DNA of 61,827 nt from an uncultured Clostridium sp. GTDB taxonomy: Bacteria > Bacillota > Clostridia > Lachnospirales > Lachnospiraceae. The DNA lies in contig NZ_URHZ01000025.1 in NCBI RefSeq assembly GCF_900547735.1, positions 1 to 61,827 on the forward strand. Reading direction: 5' to 3'. Each line of letters begins with the position of its first letter. Positions within the stretch are counted from its first letter, which is position 1. A program made the position numbers and the translations under genes. Shown one piece after another: positions 43,513 through 51,384 of the stretch. Below the pieces are notes generated by a model. The model searched no databases. It was not told the origin of the DNA and was given only the letters and a program-made list of their open reading frames with translations.

Positions 43513-43527
43513 TTGTAATAATTACAA
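43513..43527. promoter_or_regulatory. Palindrome in the PucR-DUF917 divergent region
   Basis: TTGTAAT-A-ATTACAA, a perfect 7-1-7 palindrome midway between the divergent genes, is a candidate operator for PucR. Confidence 0.5.
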
Positions 43528-43535
43528 CCGTCTTC

Positions 43536-43564
43536 TTGACATGGATTTCCCCCTGTCCCATAAT
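43536..43564 (+). promoter_or_regulatory. pucR promoter
   Basis: TTGACA (43536-43541), 17-bp spacer, CATAAT (43559-43564). The palindrome at 43513-43527 lies directly upstream. Confidence 0.65.
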
Positions 43565-43636
43565 AACTACAGGACATCTGATTTTTTCTGTTTACAGGAA
43601 TCCGAAAACCGATATAACAATCGAAAGGACACTTTT

Positions 43637-44773
43637 ATGGGAATTACGGTAAATGATATCTTGAAGCTTGAGATTTTAAAGAATGCAGAACTGGCATGCG
43701 GCGCGTCGGGGCTGAACCGGGAGGTCATGCGCGTCAATTTCACCGACTCCCCGCTGGATCCGGAGGACCCCGGTTATGCCCTCGTATCCCAGGGGGATTT
43801 GTATATCCACAGCTTTTATACGGACGGAAATTATGAAGAACAGATTTATAATATCATCCGATTTTATATCCAGACCGGAAGTTCCTGCTGCATCGGCGTG
43901 CGTTACCGCGTCCGGGAGCTGCCGGAGCGGGTTATCCGCCTCGCTAACCAAAGCCGCTATCCCATCATCATGATTGACAACGATATTCCCTACGGCAGGC
44001 TGATTAAGGATATTTCCGAACTGATCCTGACCGAACAGCTGGACCTCCATTCCGAGAACAAGCTCAACCGCCTTCTTTACGACAACCTCTCTGCCGCGGA
44101 ATGCAGCGAAATGATTCAGTATCTGGTCCCGGAACTGCCGCCCGGATACCGGTGTCTTTACGTCACCTTTCCGTCTCTGGCCCCCATGCGGTTCCGTCTG
44201 CTGAAAAATGACCTGGACACCCAATACGGTCTTCCTTTCCTGCGCTACCAGAAAGGCGGTTTTGTGATCATGAAAACAGAAGACGCGGCCGGCAGTCCAC
44301 CTTCCGCGGACTCTCTCCTCCGGCTCTTTTCCCGATACGGCGATGGCTTCTTTGTCGGGATAAGCGGCCGTTTTGAGAACGCCGGCGGCTTTGTCCGCGC
44401 GCTGAAAGAGGCCTGTTCCGCCCATGAAATCAGCCGGTTCACGGAAAACCGGATTACATGGAACGACGACGTCTCGGTTTATAACCTGCTCCTGCCCATG
44501 AGAAACCACGACTCCCTCCGCATTTTCTGCCGGGAGACCCTGGGGCCTCTCAGGGACTATGAAGCAAGGCACGGCATTGAGCTTGTAAAGACTGTCTCCA
44601 CATTTCTTGAGACAAACGGCAATATCAAAAAGACGGCCGAACGGTTAAACACCCACGAAAACACGGTGCGTTTCCGCATAACAAAAGCCCGGACCATTCT
44701 CGGGCTTCTGGAAGAACCTTATGTATTTATAGAACGCGTCTCACTGGCGCTGAAAGCGGAAAAACTTTTATAA
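43637..44773 (+). CDS. PucR family transcriptional regulator
   Basis: 378 residues from ATG 43637 (AAAGGACA upstream). The N-terminal PucR sensing domain (about 1-130) begins MGITVNDILKLEILKNAELA. The C-terminus has the CdaR/PucR helix-turn-helix FLETNGNIKKTAERLNTHEN followed by TVRFRI. In Bacillus PucR activates purine catabolism; relatives control hydantoin, GABA and other nitrogen sources. It is divergent from the DUF917 operon and probably activates it in response to its substrate, through the palindrome at 43513-43527. Confidence 0.92.
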   Translation: MGITVNDILKLEILKNAELACGASGLNREVMRVNFTDSPLDPEDPGYALVSQGDLYIHSFYTDGNYEEQIYNIIRFYIQTGSSCCIGVRYRVRELPERVIRLANQSRYPIIMIDNDIPYGRLIKDISELILTEQLDLHSENKLNRLLYDNLSAAECSEMIQYLVPELPPGYRCLYVTFPSLAPMRFRLLKNDLDTQYGLPFLRYQKGGFVIMKTEDAAGSPPSADSLLRLFSRYGDGFFVGISGRFENAGGFVRALKEACSAHEISRFTENRITWNDDVSVYNLLLPMRNHDSLRIFCRETLGPLRDYEARHGIELVKTVSTFLETNGNIKKTAERLNTHENTVRFRITKARTILGLLEEPYVFIERVSLALKAEKLL

Positions 44774-44799
44774 TCCCTGATATCCTCTGCACTGTCCGC

Positions 44800-46191
44800 C
44801 TACACGGACAGCGCCACGGATATCAGCATAAATATCACCTGCAGCGCCATCATAATGCAGAACAGAGGCGTCATAAATTTATACCATTTATTGAGCGGCA
44901 CACCCATGAGACCGCATTCCAGCGCACAGGCCGTAGGCCAGAACATATCCGAGAATCCGTCCCCAAAGCAGTAGGCCAGCACGGCCGTCTGACGGCTCAG
45001 TCCCACAATATCGGCAACCGGAGCCATAATCGGCATCGTAATGGTAGCCTGGCTGGAGGAGCCCGTAATGAAGAAATTGATCACGTTCTGGATGATCAGC
45101 ATGCCGACCGCGGAAATGTACTGGCTGCAGCCATTCAGCATCTGGGACAGGTAGTAGACCACCGTATCGGATATCATCGCGTCCTGCATGGTCAGAAGAA
45201 TGCCGCGGGTAAAGCCTACGACCAGCATGGACGACACCATGCTCTGCGTGGATGTAATAAAAGTCTTACAGATCTTTGTCGCGCCGTACCCGCCCACAAC
45301 ACCGGTGATAATCATCATCATCAGAAACATCGCCGCTATCTCATCAATATACCATCCCAGCTTCATGGTACCATAGAGCAGAAATCCTATCGTAAACACA
45401 AAAAGCCCAAGGCAGAGTTTCTGCCTTAAGGTCATCTTTTCCTCCGTCACCTTATGGACCGGCAGAGTTTCCAGTTTTTCACCAAACAGCACCGATTTTT
45501 CCGGATTTGCCTTTACCCTCTTTGCATACCACATGACATAGATAATTGCCACCGTCTGAAAAACCAGAAAAATGACGGCATGGTAGGCCAGCCCGGAGAA
45601 CATCGGCACACCGGCAATACTCTGGGCGATGCCGATGGAAAACGGATTCGTTGTCGCGGCCGCAAACCCGGTAGCCACGCCGACAAATACGATGGCTCCT
45701 CCCACGATCACATCGTATCCGAGAGCCACCGCTATTCCGACGAAAACGGGAACCATTCCGTACAGTTCCTCAAAGATTCCCATCGTGGAGCCGAGCACGC
45801 CGAAGGCAAACATACTCACCGGGATAATCAGATAGGTCCTTCTGCCCATGGAGGAAAGCATACAGTTAATCAGACTGTTGAGCGTCCCGTTGTCAATCAG
45901 CACATAGACATAACCGTAGGCAAAAATAATCAGAAAAAGAATATTCGCAGCGCTGACATATCCTCTCTGAAGAGCCAGGAATACATCGAAAAATCCCGGC
46001 CTGACCCCCTCGGTAAAATGAAAGGACTCCGGAATGACAATCATTTTATTGCTTACAGGATCGAGAATCCTGTCATACTCCCCCGCGGGGACCAGGTAGG
46101 TGAGAGCCACCACAGCCAGAAGAATAATCGTAAGAATTACATAGGTGTGCGGCATCTTGATATTCTGTACTTTATTTTTTATTTTTCCCAT
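44800..46191 (-). CDS. YfcC family transporter (first copy)
   Basis: 463 residues with about 12 membrane segments. MPHTYVILTIILLAVVALTY, LVPAGEYDRILDPVSNKMI and GFFDVFLALQRGYVSAANIL are YfcC/DcuC-like signatures; TGSSSQATITMPIMAPVADI is the conserved substrate-site helix. The family is thought to move anionic or peptide-like compounds; ligand unknown. It is about 60 percent similar by eye to the second copy at 47536-48948 and shares an amidohydrolase between them. GGGAGATGAAAA precedes ATG. A hairpin at 46223-46242 separates it from the amidohydrolase, so levels may differ. Confidence 0.88.
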   Translation of the reverse strand: MGKIKNKVQNIKMPHTYVILTIILLAVVALTYLVPAGEYDRILDPVSNKMIVIPESFHFTEGVRPGFFDVFLALQRGYVSAANILFLIIFAYGYVYVLIDNGTLNSLINCMLSSMGRRTYLIIPVSMFAFGVLGSTMGIFEELYGMVPVFVGIAVALGYDVIVGGAIVFVGVATGFAAATTNPFSIGIAQSIAGVPMFSGLAYHAVIFLVFQTVAIIYVMWYAKRVKANPEKSVLFGEKLETLPVHKVTEEKMTLRQKLCLGLFVFTIGFLLYGTMKLGWYIDEIAAMFLMMMIITGVVGGYGATKICKTFITSTQSMVSSMLVVGFTRGILLTMQDAMISDTVVYYLSQMLNGCSQYISAVGMLIIQNVINFFITGSSSQATITMPIMAPVADIVGLSRQTAVLAYCFGDGFSDMFWPTACALECGLMGVPLNKWYKFMTPLFCIMMALQVIFMLISVALSV

Positions 46192-46222
46192 TTTTCATCT
46201 CCCATTACTTTATGCCAGAAAT

Positions 46223-46242
46223 CCCGGGGAAAAATCCCCGGG
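46223..46242 (-). terminator. Intercistronic hairpin
   Basis: CCCGGGGA/TCCCCGGG with a four-base loop, between the amidohydrolase and the first YfcC gene. No T tract follows, so partial termination or mRNA processing is as likely as full termination. Confidence 0.5.
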
Positions 46243-46318
46243 TTATGTCATTCAATTATAACGGTTCATCACCTTCACAGTCACCGTTTTCCGGAATGCT
46301 GCACTCTGAATATCCGGA

Positions 46319-47467
46319 CTATACCGTCATATCCCGGCCTTCCATGTAGACTTTCTCCACCTTTGTATCATAATCAAATGGATGTTTCGACCAGATCACA
46401 ATATCGGCGTCACGCCCCGCGGCCAGTTCTCCCTTTCTGTCGTCGATTCCCAGAACCTCCGCAGGATTTTTTGTAACGGCCTTTAATCCTTCCAGCTCGT
46501 CGAGTCCGGCGCGCACCGACTGTGCGGCATACACGGAAAGGTAATAAATCGGCGTCACGTCATGATCCGCCGTGATGCAGATCTTAATTCCCGCCTTGTT
46601 TAACACTCCCGCCGTCTCGAAGCTGCGGCTCATGCTCTCAAGTTTGGAACGCGGATACATCGTCGGTCCGAGAATAACCGGATAATCATGCTTTGCAAGG
46701 TAATCCACAATGGAAATTCCGTCCGTACAGTGGACGATAACCAGTTTTAAATCATATTCCTTTGCAATCCTGATTGCCGTGCATACATCGTCGGCCCTGT
46801 GTACATGGGCATGGAGGGGGATCTTTTTATCCAGAAGCAAAAGCATATTTTCCATTCCGATATCGGTCCTGAAATAACTTCCCGCCTTTTCCGCTTCTTC
46901 CTTCCTGTGCTTGTAGTCAATGGCATCCTCAATGCATTTTCTCAATAGATAGGCATTGCCCATCCTGGTCTTAAATCCGTATCCGGCCCTCTTCGGATTT
47001 TCGCCGAAGCTGCACTTAACGGCCGCTTTTCTCTGCAGCACCATGTCTTCCGCCACATTTCCCTTAAGCTGGATGGCGCTGCATATGCCGCCCACCACGC
47101 TGTCGCTTCCCGGGCAGACACAGGCGCAGGTCACACCGGCCCTCACAGCCGTATCCACCGCCAGATCAAAGGGGTTAATGCCATCAATCGTTTCCAGATA
47201 CGGCATTACGGCTTCGCTGTAATCATTACAGTCATCGGCGATGGCTCCCATTCCCTCCTCACTGATGCAGATATGGCTGTGGGCGTCAATCATTCCGGGA
47301 GTGATGAATTTGCCTCCGGCGTCAATTACTTCCCCGCCGTCTTCCCCGGCCTCCGCTTCCGCGATCGATTCCGCTATTTTAACAATCTTTCCTTTTTTCA
47401 CAAGGATATCTCTTTTTACAAATCCGCCCTCTTCAAAAAGCAGAACCTGTCCGTTTTTAATAATCAT
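46319..47467 (-). CDS. Amidohydrolase (dihydroorotase/imidazolonepropionase-like)
   Basis: 382 residues. The metal-dependent hydrolase motifs are GMIDAHSHI (HxH, metal ligands), PLHAHVHRADD, LVIVHCTDG, and ITADHDVTP with the catalytic Asp. C-terminal GELAAGRDADIVIW closes the small beta domain. It cleaves a cyclic or linear amide; the substrate is unknown. The gene lies between two YfcC transporters, so transported molecules are probably what it hydrolyses, for example an acylated or cyclic amino acid. Transcribed from the MerR-type promoter in front of the second YfcC. Confidence 0.88.
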   Translation of the reverse strand: MIIKNGQVLLFEEGGFVKRDILVKKGKIVKIAESIAEAEAGEDGGEVIDAGGKFITPGMIDAHSHICISEEGMGAIADDCNDYSEAVMPYLETIDGINPFDLAVDTAVRAGVTCACVCPGSDSVVGGICSAIQLKGNVAEDMVLQRKAAVKCSFGENPKRAGYGFKTRMGNAYLLRKCIEDAIDYKHRKEEAEKAGSYFRTDIGMENMLLLLDKKIPLHAHVHRADDVCTAIRIAKEYDLKLVIVHCTDGISIVDYLAKHDYPVILGPTMYPRSKLESMSRSFETAGVLNKAGIKICITADHDVTPIYYLSVYAAQSVRAGLDELEGLKAVTKNPAEVLGIDDRKGELAAGRDADIVIWSKHPFDYDTKVEKVYMEGRDMTV

Positions 47468-47535
47468 ATCGTACCCCGCACTTTCCGATTCATGTATTCG
47501 TCACTATAAGACCTTCCGGCATACTTTGACCGGCA

Positions 47536-48948
47536 TTAACAATAACCAATGGCAACTGCAATCGTCATAAAAATAACTTCCAGTATCAGCACAATTCCAA
47601 AGAACGGCGTGATGAACTTATACCATTTATTGAGCGGAACACCCATAAGGCCGCAGTAAAGGGCACAGGATGTCGGCCAGAACATATCGGCAAAACCGTT
47701 GCCAAACTGGTAAGCCAGAACCGCAATCTGTTTGCTCAGGCCAATCAGCTCGGCCGTAGGAGCCATAATCGGCATCGTGATGGTAGCCTGGCTGGATGAA
47801 CCCGTGATAAAGAACTTGATGATATTCTGAAGGAAAAGCATACCATAAGCGGATACATATTTGCTCGCACCGGAGAGTAATGAAACCAGATAATAAACGA
47901 TTGTATCGGAAATCATACCGTCCTTCATAACAAGCAGGATACCTCTGGTAAATCCGACGATCAGCATGGAAGAAACCATGGCCTTCGTGGACTCGATAAA
48001 TGTCTTGCAGATATCGGTTGCCGAATATCCGCTCGCAATTCCCGCAAAAATCATCATCATCAGGAACATGGCCGCAATCTCATCGATATACCAGCCGAGC
48101 TGTGTCGTACCGTAAAGAAGGCTGCCCAGTGTCGCAAAGAAAATGAGCAGACAGATTTTCTGTCTCGTATTCATCTTTGCCCCCGTCAGTTCATCCAGGC
48201 TCTTTCGCTGGACAAATTCACTCTCCACGCCGTACATGATGGACTTGGTCGGATCCGCTTTCACCTTGCGTGCATAATTCATAATGTACAGAATCGCCGC
48301 CAGCTCAAACACAACCAGGATTACGACGCGCAGCCCCAGTCCCGAGAACATCTCCACACCGGCAACGTCCTGGGCAATACCAATCGTATATGGGTTAAAC
48401 GTACCGGATGCATATCCGATGATAACGCCCAGACACACGATCGCGCCGCCGACGACAATATCATATCCCAGTGCCACCGAAATTCCCACAAACACCGGGA
48501 ACAGTCCGTATACCTCCTCAAAAATACCAAGTGTCGAGCTTAATGCTCCGAGCACAATCATCGTAATCGGAATCATAAGCTGGACCTTCTTGCCCACCAG
48601 GCGCACCAGCGTGCCCAGGGCCGCATCCATGGTTCCGTTCTTAACCAGCATATACACAAAGCCATACGCAAAGATAATTAAGAACATAATGTTGGCAGCG
48701 TCCACATAACCGCGCTGCAATGACAGGAAAATATCAAAGAATCCCGGGGCCTTGATATCCACAAACTCAAAACTGTCCGGCACTACAATCATCTTCCCGC
48801 TGACCGGATCCTCCACCCTCTGATACTGCCCGGCCGGAATGATGTGGGTGAGAATTGTCATAATCACAAGTATCGTTATCAGTATAACATACGTGTGGGG
48901 CATCTTCACCCGTTCAAACCACTTCTTCTTTTCTGTTGTTTCACTCAT
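47536..48948 (-). CDS. YfcC family transporter (second copy)
   Basis: 470 residues, paralogue of the 44800-46191 gene: MPHTYVILITILVIMTILTH, IIPAGQYQRVEDPVSGKMI, GFFDIFLSLQRGYVDAANIM and TGSSSQATITMPIMAPTAEL are shared. About 12 membrane segments. AGGAGGGATTCAGT precedes ATG. First gene of the operon with the amidohydrolase (68 bp downstream) and the first YfcC. The promoter at 48996-49026 has the long spacer typical of MerR control, and a MerR gene lies 0.8 kb away in the opposite direction. Confidence 0.9.
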   Translation of the reverse strand: MSETTEKKKWFERVKMPHTYVILITILVIMTILTHIIPAGQYQRVEDPVSGKMIVVPDSFEFVDIKAPGFFDIFLSLQRGYVDAANIMFLIIFAYGFVYMLVKNGTMDAALGTLVRLVGKKVQLMIPITMIVLGALSSTLGIFEEVYGLFPVFVGISVALGYDIVVGGAIVCLGVIIGYASGTFNPYTIGIAQDVAGVEMFSGLGLRVVILVVFELAAILYIMNYARKVKADPTKSIMYGVESEFVQRKSLDELTGAKMNTRQKICLLIFFATLGSLLYGTTQLGWYIDEIAAMFLMMMIFAGIASGYSATDICKTFIESTKAMVSSMLIVGFTRGILLVMKDGMISDTIVYYLVSLLSGASKYVSAYGMLFLQNIIKFFITGSSSQATITMPIMAPTAELIGLSKQIAVLAYQFGNGFADMFWPTSCALYCGLMGVPLNKWYKFITPFFGIVLILEVIFMTIAVAIGYC

Positions 48949-48995
48949 ACTGAATCCCTCCTAAAATTACAAAAATCGACATTTCTGTATTTGTA

Positions 48996-49026
48996 ATTAT
49001 AAAGCTTCAAGTTACTTGAATGTCAA
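48996..49026 (-). promoter_or_regulatory. MerR-type promoter with operator in the spacer
   Basis: On the minus strand TTGACA (49021-49026) and TATAAT (48996-49001) are both perfect, but the spacer is 19 bp. It contains the inverted repeat TTCAAGT-A-ACTTGAA (49006-49020). A 19-bp spacer filled by a dyad is the hallmark of promoters that MerR-family activators untwist. It reads into the YfcC-amidohydrolase operon; transcription would start near 48989. Confidence 0.85.
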
Positions 49027-49071
49027 TAGGGGAGGGTGTATAATTGAAAAATCAGGACGAATCTGGGGGAG

Positions 49072-49330
49072 GGGTTGGGGTGGGGAGTGGAAGGTTGGTG
49101 AGTCTTCAGTCCCGGGCGGAGATTATTGGTAAGGTGGGGGCTCCGGGAGAAAAAATTCCTACGGGGACCCGCTCCCGCTCGTGAAGCACACAGCGGATGC
49201 TAAGCTCGTAAGGAACCTCGCTAAGCACCGGTGGGCTTCAATGTCCCCTTCGGAAAGTTTTCTCCCTCCTCCCCCACTGGCAGACTATGTCCGGGACTGA
49301 AGACGCGTAATTTACTGCCCACCCCAACCC
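49072..49330. repeat. Long-palindrome repeat, complete unit A
   Basis: Outer arms GGGTTGGGGTGGGGAGT (49072-49088) and ACTGCCCACCCCAACCC (49314-49330) match at 16 of 17 positions. Inner arms GTCTTCAGTCCCGG (49102-49115) and CCGGGACTGAAGAC (49291-49304) match perfectly. Next inward are GTGGGGG...GGGAGAAAA...GGGGAC (49135-49168) and its complement (about 49243-49279). About 65 bp remain as the loop. Confidence 0.88.
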
Positions 49331-49440
49331 GGTTCGCAGACTCTATACTTTCCTGATTCCTTTCAGGGACACCGGTAGGGTCGCTGCCACTACTTGGTGG
49401 CTGAGACAATACCCCTTTCTCAAAAAAATCAGAACAGTCA

Positions 49441-49727
49441 GCCGCCGGGACGGCCGGCGTTTGGGATGGGCGGTAAACTGCGCGTCTTCGGTCACGGTCA
49501 TAGTGTGCTGTGGGGGAGGAGGAAGAAAAAATCTCCGCAGGGGACGTGGGAGTCCATCGGTACTTGGGCGGCGTCTCTCAGGCGCCCTAGAACCGCTATG
49601 CACTCCATAAGCGCAAGCGGTCCCCGTAGGAGATTTCTTTCTTCCGGATCCCCCACGGCACACTATGACCGTGACCGAAGACTCATCCACCTCCCCCACC
49701 ATCCCGAACCCCGGCCGTCCCGGCGGC
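49441..49727. repeat. Long-palindrome repeat, complete unit B
   Basis: Outer arms start GCCGCCGGGACGGCCGG (49441-49457) and end with its complement near 49712-49727. Inner arms are GTCTTCGGTCACGG (49484-49497) and CCGTGACCGAAGAC (49669-49682), followed by TCATAGTGTGC...GGGGGA and the A-rich AAGAAAAAATCTCC with its T-rich complement AGATTTCTTTCTT. Arms are about 100 bp long. Relative to unit A two positions have changed in both arms in matching fashion. It ends 40 bp before the MerR start codon. Units A and B with their linker fill the 48949-49766 gap. Confidence 0.88.
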
Positions 49728-49766
49728 GTCCTCATTTTTCACCCCCCACACAGAAAGGACACCTTT

Positions 49767-50519
49767 ATGGAAAAACTTCTCTCCATCGGCGAAGTCTCAC
49801 GTCTCCTGGACATCCCTGAATCCACATTGCGCTTCTGGCAGGATAAGGGGATTTTCAGCGTTGAGAAAGCCGACAACAATTACAGGCAGTACACGGTTAA
49901 GGATTTGACGAATATCGCTGAGATCGCATTTTACAGGAATCTTGGAATGCCGGTACGGCAGATGGGGCGGTTTAATCAGTTTGGCCTCGAAGATTATGAT
50001 AAGGTCCTCTCCTCCGTCAGGGAAACCCTGGAGGAAAAGATTCGTGTCTATACGGCAATGTATGAATCCGCCTGCCTGAAAAGTGAACATATTAAAAGCA
50101 TCCACGATTTAAAAACAGTGGATTATACGTACGAGAGCGTTCCCTTTGACACGGTTGTCCGCTTTGAGTACAGTGACCGCAATAAATTAATACGGTATAC
50201 ACGCAATCCCTCGCTCTATGTCCGCTGCATGGATTCCCATGACCCGGATCACGATAAGAATGATATCAGAGGCATTATTGTACCCGACGCGGAGGAGGGT
50301 GACGAGCTGGTCTGGCAAAAGGAAAAAGACGGCCGCTTTGCCGTCTTCCTGATAGAGGAAATTGCCTCAGAAAACTATAGAAACAACATTTCCGAAAAGC
50401 TTGAAATTCTTCAGCAGAAACACAACACAGGAATTCTTCTGGCCAATTTTCTCCTGAGTGAGACGATAGGGAAAAAACGTATTGACTATCTGAAGGCCTA
50501 TGTGGAACTGCTGGACTGA
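49767..50519 (+). CDS. MerR family transcriptional regulator
   Basis: 250 residues from ATG 49767 (AGAAAGGACACCTTT upstream); an upstream frame runs through the palindromic repeat and is not credible. The MerR helix-turn-helix and wing are at about 5-70: LLSIGEVSRLLDIPESTLRF, then YRQYTVKDLTNIAEIAFYR. A coiled dimer helix follows (about 80-125), and the C-terminal 120 residues form a small-molecule domain of unclear type. No metal-binding cysteines, so the signal is probably an organic ligand. It is divergent from the YfcC-amidohydrolase operon and very likely acts on its 19-bp-spacer promoter. Confidence 0.92.
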   Translation: MEKLLSIGEVSRLLDIPESTLRFWQDKGIFSVEKADNNYRQYTVKDLTNIAEIAFYRNLGMPVRQMGRFNQFGLEDYDKVLSSVRETLEEKIRVYTAMYESACLKSEHIKSIHDLKTVDYTYESVPFDTVVRFEYSDRNKLIRYTRNPSLYVRCMDSHDPDHDKNDIRGIIVPDAEEGDELVWQKEKDGRFAVFLIEEIASENYRNNISEKLEILQQKHNTGILLANFLLSETIGKKRIDYLKAYVELLD

Positions 50520-50613
50520 GAATCGGACCGCTGCGGGCACAGAACGCTCCCCCCGGAGCAGAGGCCTTTAAAAGTCCGTCCCGGTACCGGCCTCCGCCCT
50601 CAATCGAAAAATA

Positions 50614-50649
50614 ATAAGCGCCGTCTGCATCATGCAAAACGGCGCTTAT
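50614..50649. terminator. Bidirectional terminator between merR-type and DUF6465 genes
   Basis: Stem ATAAGCGCCGT/ACGGCGCTTAT with inner TGCAT/ATGCA, between convergent genes. Confidence 0.8.
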
Positions 50650-50693
50650 CAATTATTCAAGTCCATCTATGTCGGTATTATATCGGTATCATA

Positions 50694-51185
50694 TTAGTAA
50701 ACAATTTTGTATTCGTCGGAGCCTTCGCCGTTGATTACATAGTAAGCTGCATTCTCTTCCGGTTTCACATAAATTTCAACCGTTTTGATATCTGCCTCTT
50801 TATGTCCTGCGGCTACGTATGCTTTCTTAGCTGCTGCGACAAGCTTCTCCACCTCTGCCTCTTTTCCGGCGTACTGTATGTATACAGCGGTTTTTGCTTC
50901 CTTCTTTACCGGGGCTTTCTTGGCCGGAGCCTTTTTAGCCGGAGCTTCTTTCTTCGGTGCAGCCTCTTTCTTCGGAGCGGCTTCCTTTTTCGGTGCAGCT
51001 ACCTTCTTCGGTGCAGTCTCTTTCTCTGGTGCCGCCGCCTTCGTTTCCGGAGCTTTCTCAACTTCTTTCTTAGCTTCTTCCTTCATCTCAGGTACTGCCG
51101 GCGCTGCTGCCGTCACTTCAGCCACAGGTTTTGCAGTTTCTTTTACAACTGCTGCCTTTGTCTCAGTTTTCTTTGTTGCTGCCAT
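50694..51185 (-). CDS. Lys/Ala/Pro-rich protein with DUF6465-type C-terminal domain
   Basis: 163 residues. The first 95 are low complexity: alternating Lys, Ala, Glu and Pro with repeated PKKEAA and KKAPAKKAP units, resembling histone H1 tails. The last 65 form a compact domain, TAVYIQYAGKEAEVEKLVAA, KKAYVAAGHKEADIKTVEIY and VKPEENAAYYVING, that I recognise as the DUF6465 kind common in Lachnospiraceae. The role is unknown; the basic tail suggests nucleic-acid or polyanion binding. AGGAGGAAAAGCAG precedes ATG. It is a single gene between bidirectional terminator and SNF transporter. Confidence 0.82.
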   Translation of the reverse strand: MAATKKTETKAAVVKETAKPVAEVTAAAPAVPEMKEEAKKEVEKAPETKAAAPEKETAPKKVAAPKKEAAPKKEAAPKKEAPAKKAPAKKAPVKKEAKTAVYIQYAGKEAEVEKLVAAAKKAYVAAGHKEADIKTVEIYVKPEENAAYYVINGEGSDEYKIVY

Positions 51186-51384
51186 CTGCTTTTCCTCCTC
51201 AAATCAACTCTGTTAAAACCCAACTGCTCTGATGCTTTAATCTGTTGTTGTCGATTGAGGGAATTATAAGCCCATTTTCGCATTTTGTCAACCTTGGAGC
51301 AGTCTGCATTCGACAGGCTTGTCCCGGAAAAGCCTTGCGGTTCCTGGGTTTTTTTGTCATTTTCCGCGTTTTCGGTCCTGGTTT

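Noticed and set aside
49221..49735. Small frames inside the palindromic repeats, one running into the MerR gene
   Set aside because: They follow the palindrome arms on both strands, lack ribosome binding sites, and are not shared in frame between copies.
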